Of a DNA stretch of 64,000 bases, positions 44,151 to 53,056 are shown in pieces. The position numbers and the translations under genes are program-made. The stretch comes from Noviherbaspirillum sp. L7-7A (GTDB lineage: Bacteria; Pseudomonadota; Gammaproteobacteria; Burkholderiales; Burkholderiaceae_D), in contig NZ_JAHQRJ010000001.1 of assembly GCF_019052805.1 (NCBI RefSeq), forward strand, positions 3,224,001-3,288,000, written 5' to 3'. Each line of letters begins with the position of its first letter. Positions within the stretch are counted from its first letter, which is position 1. The notes below the pieces were generated by a model. That model saw only the letters and a list, made by a program, of their open reading frames with translations. It ran no database searches and was not told where the DNA came from.

Positions 44151-44654
44151 TTAGCCCTTGCCCCAGTGCGAGCGCATGCGTCGCGGGTCGGGGCCGTTCT
44201 CCATGCGCCGCACGAGGCCAGTGTCATCGACGTAGATCGTCATCATCGAGTCCCAGACATTGCTTTCCCTGTACGGATAATTCCAGGCCTGCATGCCGGG
44301 ATAGCGGTAGACCTTGATTTCACTGGGCGCGCCGACGATGCGCAGCACCTGTTCCTGCCGCGTCACGCCAGGAGTGATGCGGGCGAAGCTTTCCATGGTC
44401 AGCACCTGGGTCAGGGATTGCAGCCGGCCATCCGGGCCGATGCGCGCCATGTCGGTGGTCTGGCCCATCGGGCCGCGCATGTATTCCAGCAGGCGGGCGT
44501 CGCCGTCCTGGTAGACATGGGTCGGCTGGCCAAGGCGGGCCAGCACGTCGGCCTCAGGCGCGCCCGGCATGAGGGCTGGGCCGCCGAAGTTGGCGCAGGC
44601 GGACAGAAGCAGGGCGGATGCGGCAGTCAGGCCGCGGCGGAGCAGGGAAAACAT
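44151..44654 (-). CDS. Small lipoprotein, BamE/SmpA-like fold suspected
   Basis: A 167-residue lipoprotein with signal MFSLLRRGLTAASALLLSAC, C20 being the lipidated Cys. The mature part has two similar alpha-beta-beta units, the first with GAPEADVLARLGQPTHVYQD and the second with PGVTRQEQVLRIVGAPSEIK; such GxxxxxVxxxLGxP repeats are typical of SmpA/OmlA (BamE-like) domains. The C-terminus reads YVDDTGLVRRMENGPDPRR. It stands alone between the UDG gene (convergent, 50 bp) and the KfrA-like gene. A role in outer-membrane assembly is inference. Confidence 0.75.
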   Translation of the reverse strand: MFSLLRRGLTAASALLLSACANFGGPALMPGAPEADVLARLGQPTHVYQDGDARLLEYMRGPMGQTTDMARIGPDGRLQSLTQVLTMESFARITPGVTRQEQVLRIVGAPSEIKVYRYPGMQAWNYPYRESNVWDSMMTIYVDDTGLVRRMENGPDPRRMRSHWGKG

Positions 44655-44846
44655 GATGATCGGATATCGGATCAGGTGGCTGGCAATTCACATTAACTGC
44701 GCTTGACGGCCATCGTCAATCCGCCTGGCCGGCTGCCGATCAGGGCTTTTGCGGCTTCACAAACATCGGCCGTGGCGATGTCTGGCAGGCATGCGTCTCG
44801 CAAGTTCCGGTGGTTTCCAACCCCATCCGGGAATCCATGAAATGCC

Positions 44847-45419
44847 TCAGGCGGCGCGCCGCCACAACCTGGACAGCCAGCCTCGTCCATTGGACGCCTG
44901 CCGGGCCGAAGCCGGCGCCTGTGCGTCCGCTGTCTGGCCTGTCTGCATGTCGACTGTCCGCGCCTGGTCATGGCTGGCGGTTTTGACAGGCGCAATGTAT
45001 TCCAGGAGCTTCATCTGGTTTTGCAGCACGCCGATGATCTGGTCCTTGGCCATCAGCTCCGCCCGCTGGGATTCCAGCTGCTGGCGCCGCGCCGCCGCTT
45101 CCAGCGACAGCATGCGCTCCAGCAGTTCGATGCGCTGCTGCGCGCCTTTCAGTTCGGTCTCCAGCACCGCATGGACAGTCGGGTCGACAGTGCTGTCCAC
45201 GCCGCCGTCCTGGGTGTCGAAATTGACATTGCGCACTGCCTGGCCGACCGGATTGAGTTTCAGCTGGCCGTACACCCGCTGCAGCTCGGCTGTATCGATG
45301 CCTGGCTTGCCTGTCTCGAGCGTGGTCCACGACAACTTTCCGCTGTCACGGTCGTTGTAAAGTGTCTGACGGGTCTTGCCAACCAGCCGGGACGCTTCCG
45401 ATATCGATACCACCGCCAT
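44847..45419 (-). CDS. KfrA-like DNA-binding protein with coiled coil
   Basis: A 190-residue protein. The N-terminus MAVVSISEASRLVGKTRQTL is a helix-turn-helix of the type found in plasmid KfrA and related regulators. About residues 85-145 are a strongly charged heptad region (ETELKGAQQRIELLERML, then AARRQQLESQRAELMAKDQ) that should form a coiled coil. The C-terminal 45 residues are low-complexity ending WLSRLWRRAA. The ATG at 45419 is preceded by AAGGAGG. It diverges from psd across 218 bp. Such proteins are usually plasmid-borne; here it is chromosomal, with no partition or replication genes beside it. Confidence 0.7.
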   Translation of the reverse strand: MAVVSISEASRLVGKTRQTLYNDRDSGKLSWTTLETGKPGIDTAELQRVYGQLKLNPVGQAVRNVNFDTQDGGVDSTVDPTVHAVLETELKGAQQRIELLERMLSLEAAARRQQLESQRAELMAKDQIIGVLQNQMKLLEYIAPVKTASHDQARTVDMQTGQTADAQAPASARQASNGRGWLSRLWRRAA

Positions 45420-45501
45420 GCCATCCTCCTTCGCGAAGCGGGAAATGTCGCCCAAACAGCGGGGACAGTCAAGCCTGGATGTCCGGTTACAGCTCAATTG
45501 C

Positions 45502-45516
45502 CTGTAAAAAATACAG
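45502..45516. promoter_or_regulatory. Short palindrome between the KfrA-like gene and psd
   Basis: CTGTAAAAAATACAG has perfect 5-bp arms around five A, 83 bp upstream of the KfrA-like start. It resembles a LexA box but has 7 rather than 8 bases between CTGT and ACAG. It may be an autoregulatory site of the KfrA-like protein. Confidence 0.3.
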
Positions 45517-45637
45517 AATTTGACAGCAGACAACAGCCTGTCTTTTCTACCTGTCTTGCGCCTGCCCATACTGGCGTGCAGCAGTCGACGACCGGGCACC
45601 GCTATAATCTCTTTTCCTTTTTGCCACAGGTTCCGCC

Positions 45638-46531
45638 GTGTCCGATCGCACCGCTGTCTTGCCGCAGTACCTTTTCCCCAAACATGCAATGACGGTATTC
45701 GCCGGCCTGGTGGCCAATGGCAGGTGGGGCAGCATCACCACAGCCATCATCCGCCGCTTCGTGCGGAAGTACCGGGTCGACATGAGCGAGGCGGCCAATC
45801 CGGATATCGCCAGCTACGACAGCTTCAACGCCTTCTTCACCCGCGCGCTGCGCGATGGCGTGCGGCCGCTGGCGGACGCGGCCTATGTCTGCCCGGTCGA
45901 CGGCGCGCTCAGCCAGTTCGGGCCGATCGAACAGGACCAGATCTTCCAGGCCAAGGGCCATTACTATTCGACTACCGCGCTGGTGGGCGGCGATGCCAGT
46001 CTGGCGGCGCAGTTCCGCAACGGCAGCTTCGCCACCATCTACCTCAGCCCGCGCGACTACCATCGCATCCACATGCCCTGCGACGGCCGCCTGACCCGCA
46101 TGATCTATATTCCCGGCACGCTGTTCTCGGTCAATCCGACCACGGCGCGCGGCGTGCCCGGCCTGTTCGCCCGCAACGAGCGGGTCGTCTGCGTATTCGA
46201 GTCGGACCATGGTCCCTTCGTGCTGACGCTGGTCGGCGCCACCATCGTCGGCAGCATGGCCACGGTCTGGCATGGCGTGATCAATCCGCCGCGCACGAAG
46301 CAGATACGGGAATGGACGTATGCGGCGGGCGAGGTCAGCCTGAAGAAGGGCGAGGAAATGGGCCGCTTCCTGCTGGGCTCGACCGTGGTGCTGCTGTTCC
46401 CGGAAAACACGCTGGGCTTCCGGCAGGAATGGGAAGCGGCGCGGCCGGTGCGGCTGGGCGAAACCCTGGGCCATCCGCGCATGGGCCAGACCCATGTCAG
46501 TTTCGGTGAACCGGACAGCGACGCCGTCTGA
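45638..46531 (+). CDS. psd: Phosphatidylserine decarboxylase
   Basis: A 297-residue proenzyme forming phosphatidylethanolamine at the inner membrane. Self-cleavage occurs at LGST (246-249), making S248 the pyruvoyl residue. The triad partners D88 (PVDGA) and H145 (YHRIHMP) are present. The start is a GTG at 45638, giving MSDRTAVLPQYLFPKHA, which matches the Escherichia coli-type N-terminus; AGGTTCCGCC gives only a weak ribosome-binding site. It diverges from the KfrA-like gene and is followed after 30 bp by a cupin gene with its own AAGGAG. Confidence 0.94.
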   Translation: MSDRTAVLPQYLFPKHAMTVFAGLVANGRWGSITTAIIRRFVRKYRVDMSEAANPDIASYDSFNAFFTRALRDGVRPLADAAYVCPVDGALSQFGPIEQDQIFQAKGHYYSTTALVGGDASLAAQFRNGSFATIYLSPRDYHRIHMPCDGRLTRMIYIPGTLFSVNPTTARGVPGLFARNERVVCVFESDHGPFVLTLVGATIVGSMATVWHGVINPPRTKQIREWTYAAGEVSLKKGEEMGRFLLGSTVVLLFPENTLGFRQEWEAARPVRLGETLGHPRMGQTHVSFGEPDSDAV

Positions 46532-46561
46532 GCCTTGGCGCGACAAGAATAAGGAGACAAC

Positions 46562-46834
46562 ATGGAACACGATCAATTCGTCGAACTGCTGCGTCAGGAA
46601 GGCTTCGAGCAGCTTGTCACGGTGGAACGCGAGCCAAATGGCGTGATGGCGCTGCACACCCATCCGTTCGAAGCAAAGGCGCTGATCCTGGATGGCGAAC
46701 TGCGCCTGGTCGAGGACGGCCGGGAACAGGTTTGCCGGCGCGGCGACCTGTTCCACCTTGCGCCGAATGCGCCGCATTCCGAGAGCTACGGCCCGGAAGG
46801 CGTGCGCTACCTGGTGGGTCGCAAGCCGGTCTGA
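46562..46834 (+). CDS. Single-domain cupin
   Basis: A 90-residue beta-barrel protein. The cupin metal motif is visible as HTHPFEAKALILDGELRL (32-49; H32, H34, E37 and a further Glu), and the second motif as PNAPHSESYGPEG with H72. Such small cupins bind a metal and may act as enzymes or sensors; function is not set. A clear AAGGAG precedes the ATG. It begins 30 bp after the psd stop and is probably on the same message. The convergent GNAT gene ends 31 bp beyond its stop. Confidence 0.8.
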   Translation: MEHDQFVELLRQEGFEQLVTVEREPNGVMALHTHPFEAKALILDGELRLVEDGREQVCRRGDLFHLAPNAPHSESYGPEGVRYLVGRKPV

Positions 46835-46865
46835 GGCGGCAGGCATCACGGGATGGCATAGGGAA

Positions 46866-47405
46866 TCAGGCGGTTTCCTCAGCCGGCAACAGCGGCAACA
46901 GGCGCCGGTAGCGCACCAGGTGCAGAGGCGTGCCTGTCAGGTTGGCATCGACCTGGCTGGCGCCATCGGCTTCAAAACCATGGGCCTCGTAAAACCGCCT
47001 GGCCTGCATGTTTGCTTCCAGCACCCATAGCGTGACCGCCTGCCAGCGCCGTTCGGCGGCCACCGTCAAGAGCCGCGTCATCATCACGCGCCCCAGCCCT
47101 TGCCGCCAGTGCGCGGGCAGCAGGTTGATGGCAACCAGTTCACCGGTTCCGACGGCGGCGTCGGCGTCGCGCGACGGGCCATAGACGAAAAAGCCGATGA
47201 TTTCCCCAGCCTGGCCGAGCACCACATCGGTCGCCATTGCCCCAGGCGCGGACAGGGCGCGCCGCCAGCCGGTCACCCGGCGCACGCTGTCCATGCGGTC
47301 CAGGAAAGCCTGCGGCATCATGCCGGCGTAAGCCTGCCGCCAGGCCAGTATCTGGACGCGGGCAATGGCGTAGGCATCGTCCTCGACGGCGGGACGCATT
47401 GACAT
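46866..47405 (-). CDS. GNAT-family N-acetyltransferase
   Basis: A 179-residue acetyl-CoA-dependent transferase. The acetyl-CoA loop is seen as PAHWRQGLGRVMMTRLL (the Q/RxxGxG/A pattern at about 112-120), preceded by VGTGELVAINLLP and followed by VTLWVLEANMQARRFYEAHG, the conserved C-terminal Asn/Tyr region. N-terminal MRPAVEDDAYAIARVQILAW is usual for RimI-like members. The ATG at 47405 is supported by GGAGG nine bp upstream; a second ATG two codons later is possible. Acceptor unknown. It is convergent with the cupin gene. Confidence 0.86.
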   Translation of the reverse strand: MSMRPAVEDDAYAIARVQILAWRQAYAGMMPQAFLDRMDSVRRVTGWRRALSAPGAMATDVVLGQAGEIIGFFVYGPSRDADAAVGTGELVAINLLPAHWRQGLGRVMMTRLLTVAAERRWQAVTLWVLEANMQARRFYEAHGFEADGASQVDANLTGTPLHLVRYRRLLPLLPAEETA

Positions 47406-47859
47406 GAACAAACCTCCCTGGTCAAGCTTGCGGCAAGATGGCTGCCGGATAGCATACTGCTCTGAAGTCCCTCGGCAGACGCCGGCAGTTCCGGGTACGA
47501 CGGCATCATCGCCAATCCATATGGTGGCATCGACGGACGGAAAGCCTGTGGACCGCGGCCGGATGCCACCTGGACAGCGGCGGGCTGCACACCAGCACTT
47601 ACCATGCTTTTCTGCAATCCCGGCAATTCCTGGCAAACGTCGGCCGAACATTTACAGCACTGGCACGACCCGATACACTAGCCCTCCATTGCGGAATTCA
47701 ATGCTGCAATGCAGAACAACATGGCACGACCGCTCGCATCCTTCGCGTCCGGATCTCGCCGAACAAATGAAAGCCATCAGACGCAGTCTTGCATAGCAGA
47801 ATAATCAAGCAGCTTTCGCTGTTTCTGATTGGCAGCCACCGACCTGACCGGAGACCAGC
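47406..47859. other. 454-bp intergenic region between GNAT and Bug 2 genes
   Basis: No coding region, tRNA or known riboswitch was recognised. It must hold divergent promoters for the GNAT gene and the Bug receptor. The 9-mer TGGCACGAC occurs twice (near 47661 and 47722), resembling half of a sigma-54 promoter, but no TTGC element is at the right spacing in either. A ribosome-binding site GGAG stands just before 47860. Confidence 0.5.
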
Positions 47860-48849
47860 ATGACCCACAGCAGATTCCATTTCACCCGCCGCGACTTCCT
47901 GAAAGCCACGGCCGCCGGCGCCGCCGCGATCGCCGCGCCCGGCCTGGCCCAGGCGCAGGCCTATCCCTCCCGCCCGATCAAGCTGCTGTGCCCATGGCCG
48001 GCGGGCGGCTCCACCGACGTCGTCATGCGCGCCTTTGCCGAGAGCGCGGGCAAGGCGCTGGGCACGCAGATGATCGTGGAAAACCGGCCGGGCGCCGGCG
48101 GCATCCTGGGCGCGGTGGAGATGGTCAAGGCCAAGCCCGACGGCTACACCATCACCCAGACGCCGCTGGGCGTGTTCCGCGTGCCGCACATGCAGAAAGT
48201 GCAGTTCGACCCGCTCAAGGACCTGAGCTACATCGCCTGCCTGACCGGCTATACCTTCGGCCTGGTGGTGCGCGCCGATTCGCCGATCAAGTCGATGAAG
48301 GACCTGGTCGAGTATGCCAAGGCCAATCCCGACACCTTCACCTACGGCTCGACCGGCACCGGCACCACGCCGCACTTGGTGATGGAACAGTTCGCTAAGC
48401 GCGCCGGCATCAAGCTGCAGCACATTCCCTACAAGGGCAATGCCGACGGCATGCAGGCGCTGCTGGGCAACCATGTGATGGCCCACAGCGACGCCACCGG
48501 CTGGGGCCCGTTCGTCGATGCCGGCCGCTGCCGCCTGCTGGCGGTCTATGGCAGCAAGCGCGCCAAGCGCTGGCCGGATGTGCCAACGCTGCTCGAACTG
48601 GGCTACCAGACCGTGTCGGACTCGCCGTTCGGCGTCGCCGGCCCGGCCGGCATGGACCCGGCCATCGTCAGGAAGCTGCATGACGCCTTCAAGAAGTCGC
48701 TGGAAGATCCGGCCCTGCTGTCGGTGCTGGAAAAGTACGACCAGTCGGTGATCTATCTCGACAGCGCCGCCTACACGAAATTCGCGCGCGACACCTTCGA
48801 GGCGGAACGGGAAACCATCCACAGCCTGGGCTTGCAGGCCAAGAGCTGA
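47860..48849 (+). CDS. Bug-family periplasmic solute receptor 2 (Tat signal)
   Basis: A 329-residue TctC-like binding protein. The N-terminus MTHSRFHFTRRDFLKATAAG is a twin-arginine signal, less common than the Sec signal used by most Bug receptors, so it is probably exported folded. The receptor text PIKLLCPWPAGGSTDVVMRA, MIVENRPGAGGILGAVEM and the loop GSTGTGTTPHL follow. There is no transporter membrane gene nearby. It is monocistronic, convergent with the PACE gene 20 bp downstream. Ligand unknown. Confidence 0.9.
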   Translation: MTHSRFHFTRRDFLKATAAGAAAIAAPGLAQAQAYPSRPIKLLCPWPAGGSTDVVMRAFAESAGKALGTQMIVENRPGAGGILGAVEMVKAKPDGYTITQTPLGVFRVPHMQKVQFDPLKDLSYIACLTGYTFGLVVRADSPIKSMKDLVEYAKANPDTFTYGSTGTGTTPHLVMEQFAKRAGIKLQHIPYKGNADGMQALLGNHVMAHSDATGWGPFVDAGRCRLLAVYGSKRAKRWPDVPTLLELGYQTVSDSPFGVAGPAGMDPAIVRKLHDAFKKSLEDPALLSVLEKYDQSVIYLDSAAYTKFARDTFEAERETIHSLGLQAKS

Positions 48850-48869
48850 CAAGGCATCGCGGCCCTGCT

Positions 48870-49307
48870 TCAGGGCCGCGACGGCATGGGAGCGGCCGAG
48901 GCCGGCAGGCCGAAGATGCGGTCGAAACACCAGTTGAAGACAAAGGTGTAGGCGAGGAAGAACGCGGCCAGCCCGAGGTCCATCACCAGCGCGCGCAGCA
49001 GGCTCACTTCCAGCCACCAGGCAATCAGCGGCACCAGCAGGACGATCAGCCCGGCCTCGAAGATCGCCGCATGCGCCAGCCGGCGCGCCACGCTGCGGCC
49101 GCGCACCGGCTGGCGCGCTTCCCAGGCCTCGAACATCATCGTAAAGAAGAAATTCCACAGCACCGCCACCATCGACGTGGCCACCGACAGCACGCTCGCA
49201 TGGCCGAGACTGCGGTCCGACAGCGCGGCAAAGCCCAGGCTGCACACCACGATCGCAATCGCCTCGAAGACGCTCACGTACACCACCTTGCGTTTGATTC
49301 CCTGCAC
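48870..49307 (-). CDS. PACE-family efflux transporter
   Basis: A 145-residue, four-helix inner-membrane pump of the Proteobacterial Antimicrobial Compound Efflux family. It consists of two repeated transmembrane pair domains: the first with KRKVVYVSVFEAIAIVVCSL and SVATSMVAVLWNFFFTMMFE, the second with RLAHAAIFEAGLIVLLVPLI and AYTFVFNWCFDRIFGLP. The Glu in FEAIA, the Asn in WNFFFTMMFE and the matching residues of the second half are the conserved core. A GTG at 49307 is used as start, since it follows a purine-rich GAGGGTGAG and fits the family N-terminus. Substrates of the family include chlorhexidine and polyamines. Confidence 0.88.
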   Translation of the reverse strand: MQGIKRKVVYVSVFEAIAIVVCSLGFAALSDRSLGHASVLSVATSMVAVLWNFFFTMMFEAWEARQPVRGRSVARRLAHAAIFEAGLIVLLVPLIAWWLEVSLLRALVMDLGLAAFFLAYTFVFNWCFDRIFGLPASAAPMPSRP

Positions 49308-49636
49308 TGGCTCACCCTCTTTTTTGATTCCGGACCACATTATAGGAACTGCCGCCCGCAACCGCCGGCATGCGCCATGCCAAACCGCAGGCAGGACCGA
49401 CTACAGACACTGCCATCACGGCACTACAATGGTGCAGCCGCCCCAGGCGGCTTCTCATATCAATGCCAATCCATGACGTGGCGGATGAAACCGACGGATT
49501 TTTTTATCTGGCAAGAACGTAGCCGGGCATTCGGGCGGCATTGCCGCTTGCAAGGCAGAAAAATTCGCGGTTTCACGGCGCGTCATGGGTCGGGCCTGGT
49601 ATTTGGTATCCATAACGACGATAAAAGAGGCAAACA
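49308..49636. other. 329-bp intergenic region between PACE and asparaginase genes
   Basis: Holds the divergent promoters of both genes. A short stem GCCGCC-CCA-GGCGGC followed by TTCT lies at about 49437-49453, too weak to call a terminator. AAGAGG stands upstream of the GTG start of the asparaginase. Nothing else recognised. Confidence 0.45.
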
Positions 49637-50686
49637 GTGAGATTCAAAAAAGCGTTATTCGGCATCAGCCTGCTGGCCGCTGCGTCGGCCGCGGCCGCGC
49701 AGAACCTGCCGCAAGTGCAGTTCATCGCCACCGGCGGCACCATTGCGATGAAGATCGACCCGGTCAAGAATGCGCCGGTGCCGGCCATTTCCGGCGACGA
49801 CCTGCTTGCCACCGTGCCCGACGTCGCCAAGTATGCATCCATCCAGGTCAACAACCTGTCCAACGTCCCGTCCGACTACATGGACCCGGCGCGCTGGATC
49901 GAATTGACGCGCGCGGTGCAGGCCGCGCTCGACAAGCCCGAGGTGGCCGGCGTGATCGTCTCGCACGGCACCGACACGCTGGAGGAAACCGCGTTCTGGC
50001 TGGACCTGACCGTGAAATCGGCCAAGCCGGTGGTGCTGATCGGCGCCCAGCGCAATGCCTCCTCCCCCGACTTCGACGGCCCGCGCAACCTGCTCAACGC
50101 GGTGCGCATCGCGGTCGACCAGCAGTCGCAGCAGAAGGGCGTGATGCTGGCCATGAACAACCAGATCAACTCGGCCCGGTATGTCGTCAAGACCCACACC
50201 GCCAATGTGGAAACCTTCAATTCCGGCGACTTCGGCTTCCTGGGCGAGGTCTATCCCGACCGGGTAATGTATGCCAACGCGCCGGTGCGCCGGCAGCACA
50301 TCCCCATCCGCGCGGACAAGATGCCTGAGGTGGAAATCGTTGCCATGTATGGCGGCGCCGATGGCATGGCGCTGCGCCAGGCGGTGGACCGGGGCGTGCG
50401 CGGCATCGTGGTGCAGGCGCTGGGCATGGGCAACATGAACATGGCCATGTTCGAGGCGGTGAAGTACGCGCTGTCGAAAGGTGTGCCGGTGGTGGTGTCG
50501 ACCCGCGTGCACAGCGGCCGGGTGCTGCCCAACTACGGCTTCGTTGGCGGCGGCAAGACCACCGCAGACGCCGGCGCCGTTATGGCCGACGACCTGAAAC
50601 CGGCCAAGGCGCGCATCCTGTTGATGCTGCTGCTGCAAAGCGGCATCAGCAGCCAGGCCGACCTGCAGGCGGCCTTCAACCGATAG
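49637..50686 (+). CDS. ansB: Type II (periplasmic) L-asparaginase
   Basis: A 349-residue enzyme hydrolysing asparagine (and often glutamine) to the acid and ammonia. Residues 1-22 are a Sec signal (AAASAAAAQN). The first active-site threonine is T35 in ATGGTIA, the second pair T112-D113 in SHGTDTLEETA. A GTG start at 49637 is used because it gives the signal directly behind AAGAGG. The C-terminal domain is intact (GLQ-like region replaced here by VVQALGMGNMNMAMFEAV). It is convergent with the third Bug gene, 77 bp away. Preference for Asn over Gln is not decided from sequence. Confidence 0.92.
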   Translation: MRFKKALFGISLLAAASAAAAQNLPQVQFIATGGTIAMKIDPVKNAPVPAISGDDLLATVPDVAKYASIQVNNLSNVPSDYMDPARWIELTRAVQAALDKPEVAGVIVSHGTDTLEETAFWLDLTVKSAKPVVLIGAQRNASSPDFDGPRNLLNAVRIAVDQQSQQKGVMLAMNNQINSARYVVKTHTANVETFNSGDFGFLGEVYPDRVMYANAPVRRQHIPIRADKMPEVEIVAMYGGADGMALRQAVDRGVRGIVVQALGMGNMNMAMFEAVKYALSKGVPVVVSTRVHSGRVLPNYGFVGGGKTTADAGAVMADDLKPAKARILLMLLLQSGISSQADLQAAFNR

Positions 50687-50763
50687 CATGGCGCCCGGCA
50701 TCCTGACAGCGGTCGGGTGCCTTCACCGCCGGCCGTCCACGCATGGCCGGCGGCGCCAAGCCA

Positions 50764-51741
50764 TCAATCCAGCCGGATATGGTTCTTCCTGATCACCGGC
50801 TGCCAGCGTGTCAGGTCAGCCTGCAGCGTGGCGCGGAACTCGGCCGGGGTGCTGCCCACCGGCTCCATCAGCTGGGCCTGCAGCCTGGCCTTCACCTCAT
50901 CCTCGTGCAGGATGCGCGCGATCTCTTTCTGCAGGCGGTTGATGACGGCTACCGGCGTGCCGGCCGGCGCGATGAAGCCCATCCAGGCGTCGCCCTGGAT
51001 ATCCGGCAGGCCGGCCTCGCCCAGCGTCGGCAGCTCGGGCAGCACCGCGGAACGGCTGGCGGTGGCGACAGCCAGCGCATTGAGCCTGCCGGCCCGCACA
51101 TGCGGCATTACCGCCGCTGCCGGCAGCACTGCCATCTGGGTATCGCCGGCCAGGATGGAAGACACCGCCTGGCCCGAGCCGGGATAGGGCACGTGCACGA
51201 TCTCGGTGCCGCTGCGCGCCGCCAGCGCCGCCATGGCCAGGTGCGAAATGCTGCCGGTGCCCATGGACGCGTAATTGAATTTGCCCGGATTGCCGCGCAG
51301 CCGCGCCAGCAGCGCCGGCATGTCGGCCACGCCGGTATCGCGCGCCACCACCAGCACGCTGGGCTGGGTGGCGGCGATGCTGATCGGCGCGATGTCGGTC
51401 TGCGGGTTGTAGGGCAGCTTCCCGAACAGCACCGTGTTGGCCGCCAGCGGGCCGGAAATGGTGACGCCCAGCGTATGGCCGTCCGGCGCCGCCTTGGCCA
51501 CCGCGTCGGTGCCGATATTGCCGGCCGCGCCCGGCCTGTTTTCCACCACCACCGGCTTGCCCAGGCTGTGCGCGAGCCGGTCCGAGACAATGCGGGCCAC
51601 GATGTCCGGCGTCGAGCCGGGTCCGAAGGCGACAATCACCCGCAGCGGCCTTGCCGGCCATTGCTGCGCGCCGGCGAGGCCCGCGATGCACAGCAGCGCC
51701 GCGCCAAGCAGGCCGGCGATGGTCAGTCCAATGGTCTTCAT
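50764..51741 (-). CDS. Bug-family periplasmic solute receptor 3
   Basis: A 325-residue TctC-like receptor. Residues 1-25 (LLCIAGLAGAQQWP) are a Sec signal. The text RPLRVIVAFGPGSTPDIVAR, VVVENRPGAAGNIGTDAVAK and YASMGTGSISHLAM is typical; PGSTPD replaces the more usual AGGxxD, which may alter the ligand pocket. It is transcribed alone, 99 bp downstream of the XRE regulator gene on the same strand, and convergent with ansB. Which carboxylate it binds cannot be told. Confidence 0.9.
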   Translation of the reverse strand: MKTIGLTIAGLLGAALLCIAGLAGAQQWPARPLRVIVAFGPGSTPDIVARIVSDRLAHSLGKPVVVENRPGAAGNIGTDAVAKAAPDGHTLGVTISGPLAANTVLFGKLPYNPQTDIAPISIAATQPSVLVVARDTGVADMPALLARLRGNPGKFNYASMGTGSISHLAMAALAARSGTEIVHVPYPGSGQAVSSILAGDTQMAVLPAAAVMPHVRAGRLNALAVATASRSAVLPELPTLGEAGLPDIQGDAWMGFIAPAGTPVAVINRLQKEIARILHEDEVKARLQAQLMEPVGSTPAEFRATLQADLTRWQPVIRKNHIRLD

Positions 51742-51840
51742 GCCTGTTCTCCCGAAAAATCCAGGCCGATTGTCTCATCGGAAAACGCCTGATGGTAGCG
51801 GGCACCTGGCTTGCGGCCATCGCTGCCGTGGCCGCTTGCG

Positions 51841-52722
51841 TCAGGCGCTCGCGCCGTCCGGGCAAACCTGCGCCTGAAACCACGCGGCGGTTCCGGCATC
51901 GGCCGGGAAGAAGGATTCGATGCGCAGCTCATGCACGGTGACGTCGCGCGGCGTGCCCATGGTGGCGATGGTGGTAAAGAGGCGCAGCTCGGTATCGCCC
52001 TTGTGCAGCGTAACCGTCATGAAGGGCAGGGCATGGCTGTCGGGATTGACGGCGCGCGCGGCCTGCCGCACGCCGGGCAGGGCCAGCAGCGATTCGAGCA
52101 GCCGGGTCGCCTCGCTGCCGGGGCCGTCGGCCATGGCTTCGCGCTGCACCCAGTGCAGCAGGTCGGCGCAGACTTCCTGCCAGTTCGGCAGGCAGGGCCG
52201 GATGCCGTGCGCATCCAGCATCAGCCTGATGACATTGACGCCTTCCGTTGGCAGCGCCTGGCCGGGCGCCAGGTTCAGCAGCCAGCCCATCAGCCGCCGC
52301 GCGGGTTGATTGAGCATCACCAGGTTCCATAGACGGTCCACCACCAGCGCCGGATACGGCGCCTGCTGGGTCAGCATGAAGTCCAGCGCCCGCCTGACCG
52401 CGGCCAGTTCGGGGTCCGTCAGCGAGCGCTCCCGGTAGGCCGGGGCGAAACCGGCCGCCAGCAGCATCGCATTGCGCTGGCGCAGCGGCATGTCGAGCGC
52501 GTTGCCGAGCCGGAGGATCAGTTCGCGGCTGGGCTGCGAGCGGCCGCTTTCCAGGAAGCTGATATGGCGCTGCGAGATGCCGCTTTCGGCCGACAGCCGC
52601 AGTTGGCTGTAGCCTCGCCTGGCGCGCCAGTAGCGCAGCGCCTGCGCGAAGTCGCGAAACAGGCCCTCGGCGGCGGGCCGCCCCGTGTCCTGGCCGATGC
52701 GCCCTGCCTGCCATCCCGTCAT
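51841..52722 (-). CDS. XRE regulator with MmyB-like ligand domain
   Basis: A 293-residue transcription factor. The helix-turn-helix (about 22-80) shows ARRGYSQLRLSAESGISQRH and ISFLESGRSQPSRELILRL, and the C-terminal part (from about 105) shows YPALVVDRLWNLVMLNQPAR, the start of the PAS-like MmyB ligand-binding domain. Start: AAGGAG lies 7 bp before the ATG at 52722 but only 1 bp before the ATG at 52728, so 52722 is the better choice. It is the third gene of a run (4-TM protein, AtpE-like, this) with gaps of 39 and 52 bp, and a perfect 21-bp palindrome lies at the head of the run. Autoregulation is inferred. Confidence 0.85.
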   Translation of the reverse strand: MTGWQAGRIGQDTGRPAAEGLFRDFAQALRYWRARRGYSQLRLSAESGISQRHISFLESGRSQPSRELILRLGNALDMPLRQRNAMLLAAGFAPAYRERSLTDPELAAVRRALDFMLTQQAPYPALVVDRLWNLVMLNQPARRLMGWLLNLAPGQALPTEGVNVIRLMLDAHGIRPCLPNWQEVCADLLHWVQREAMADGPGSEATRLLESLLALPGVRQAARAVNPDSHALPFMTVTLHKGDTELRLFTTIATMGTPRDVTVHELRIESFFPADAGTAAWFQAQVCPDGASA

Positions 52723-52774
52723 GTCCATGCTCCTTTCCGTGATGCCCTTGCGTTGAAGCCGCAGCATACCCAAC

Positions 52775-53056
<282 letters not shown>

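Noticed and set aside
45502-45516. LexA (SOS) box
   Set aside because: CTGT and ACAG are separated by 7 bases instead of the 8 needed by the proteobacterial LexA consensus; kept only as a generic palindrome.
47655-47740. Sigma-54 promoter suggested by two TGGCACGAC words
   Set aside because: Neither copy has TTGC at the required spacing.
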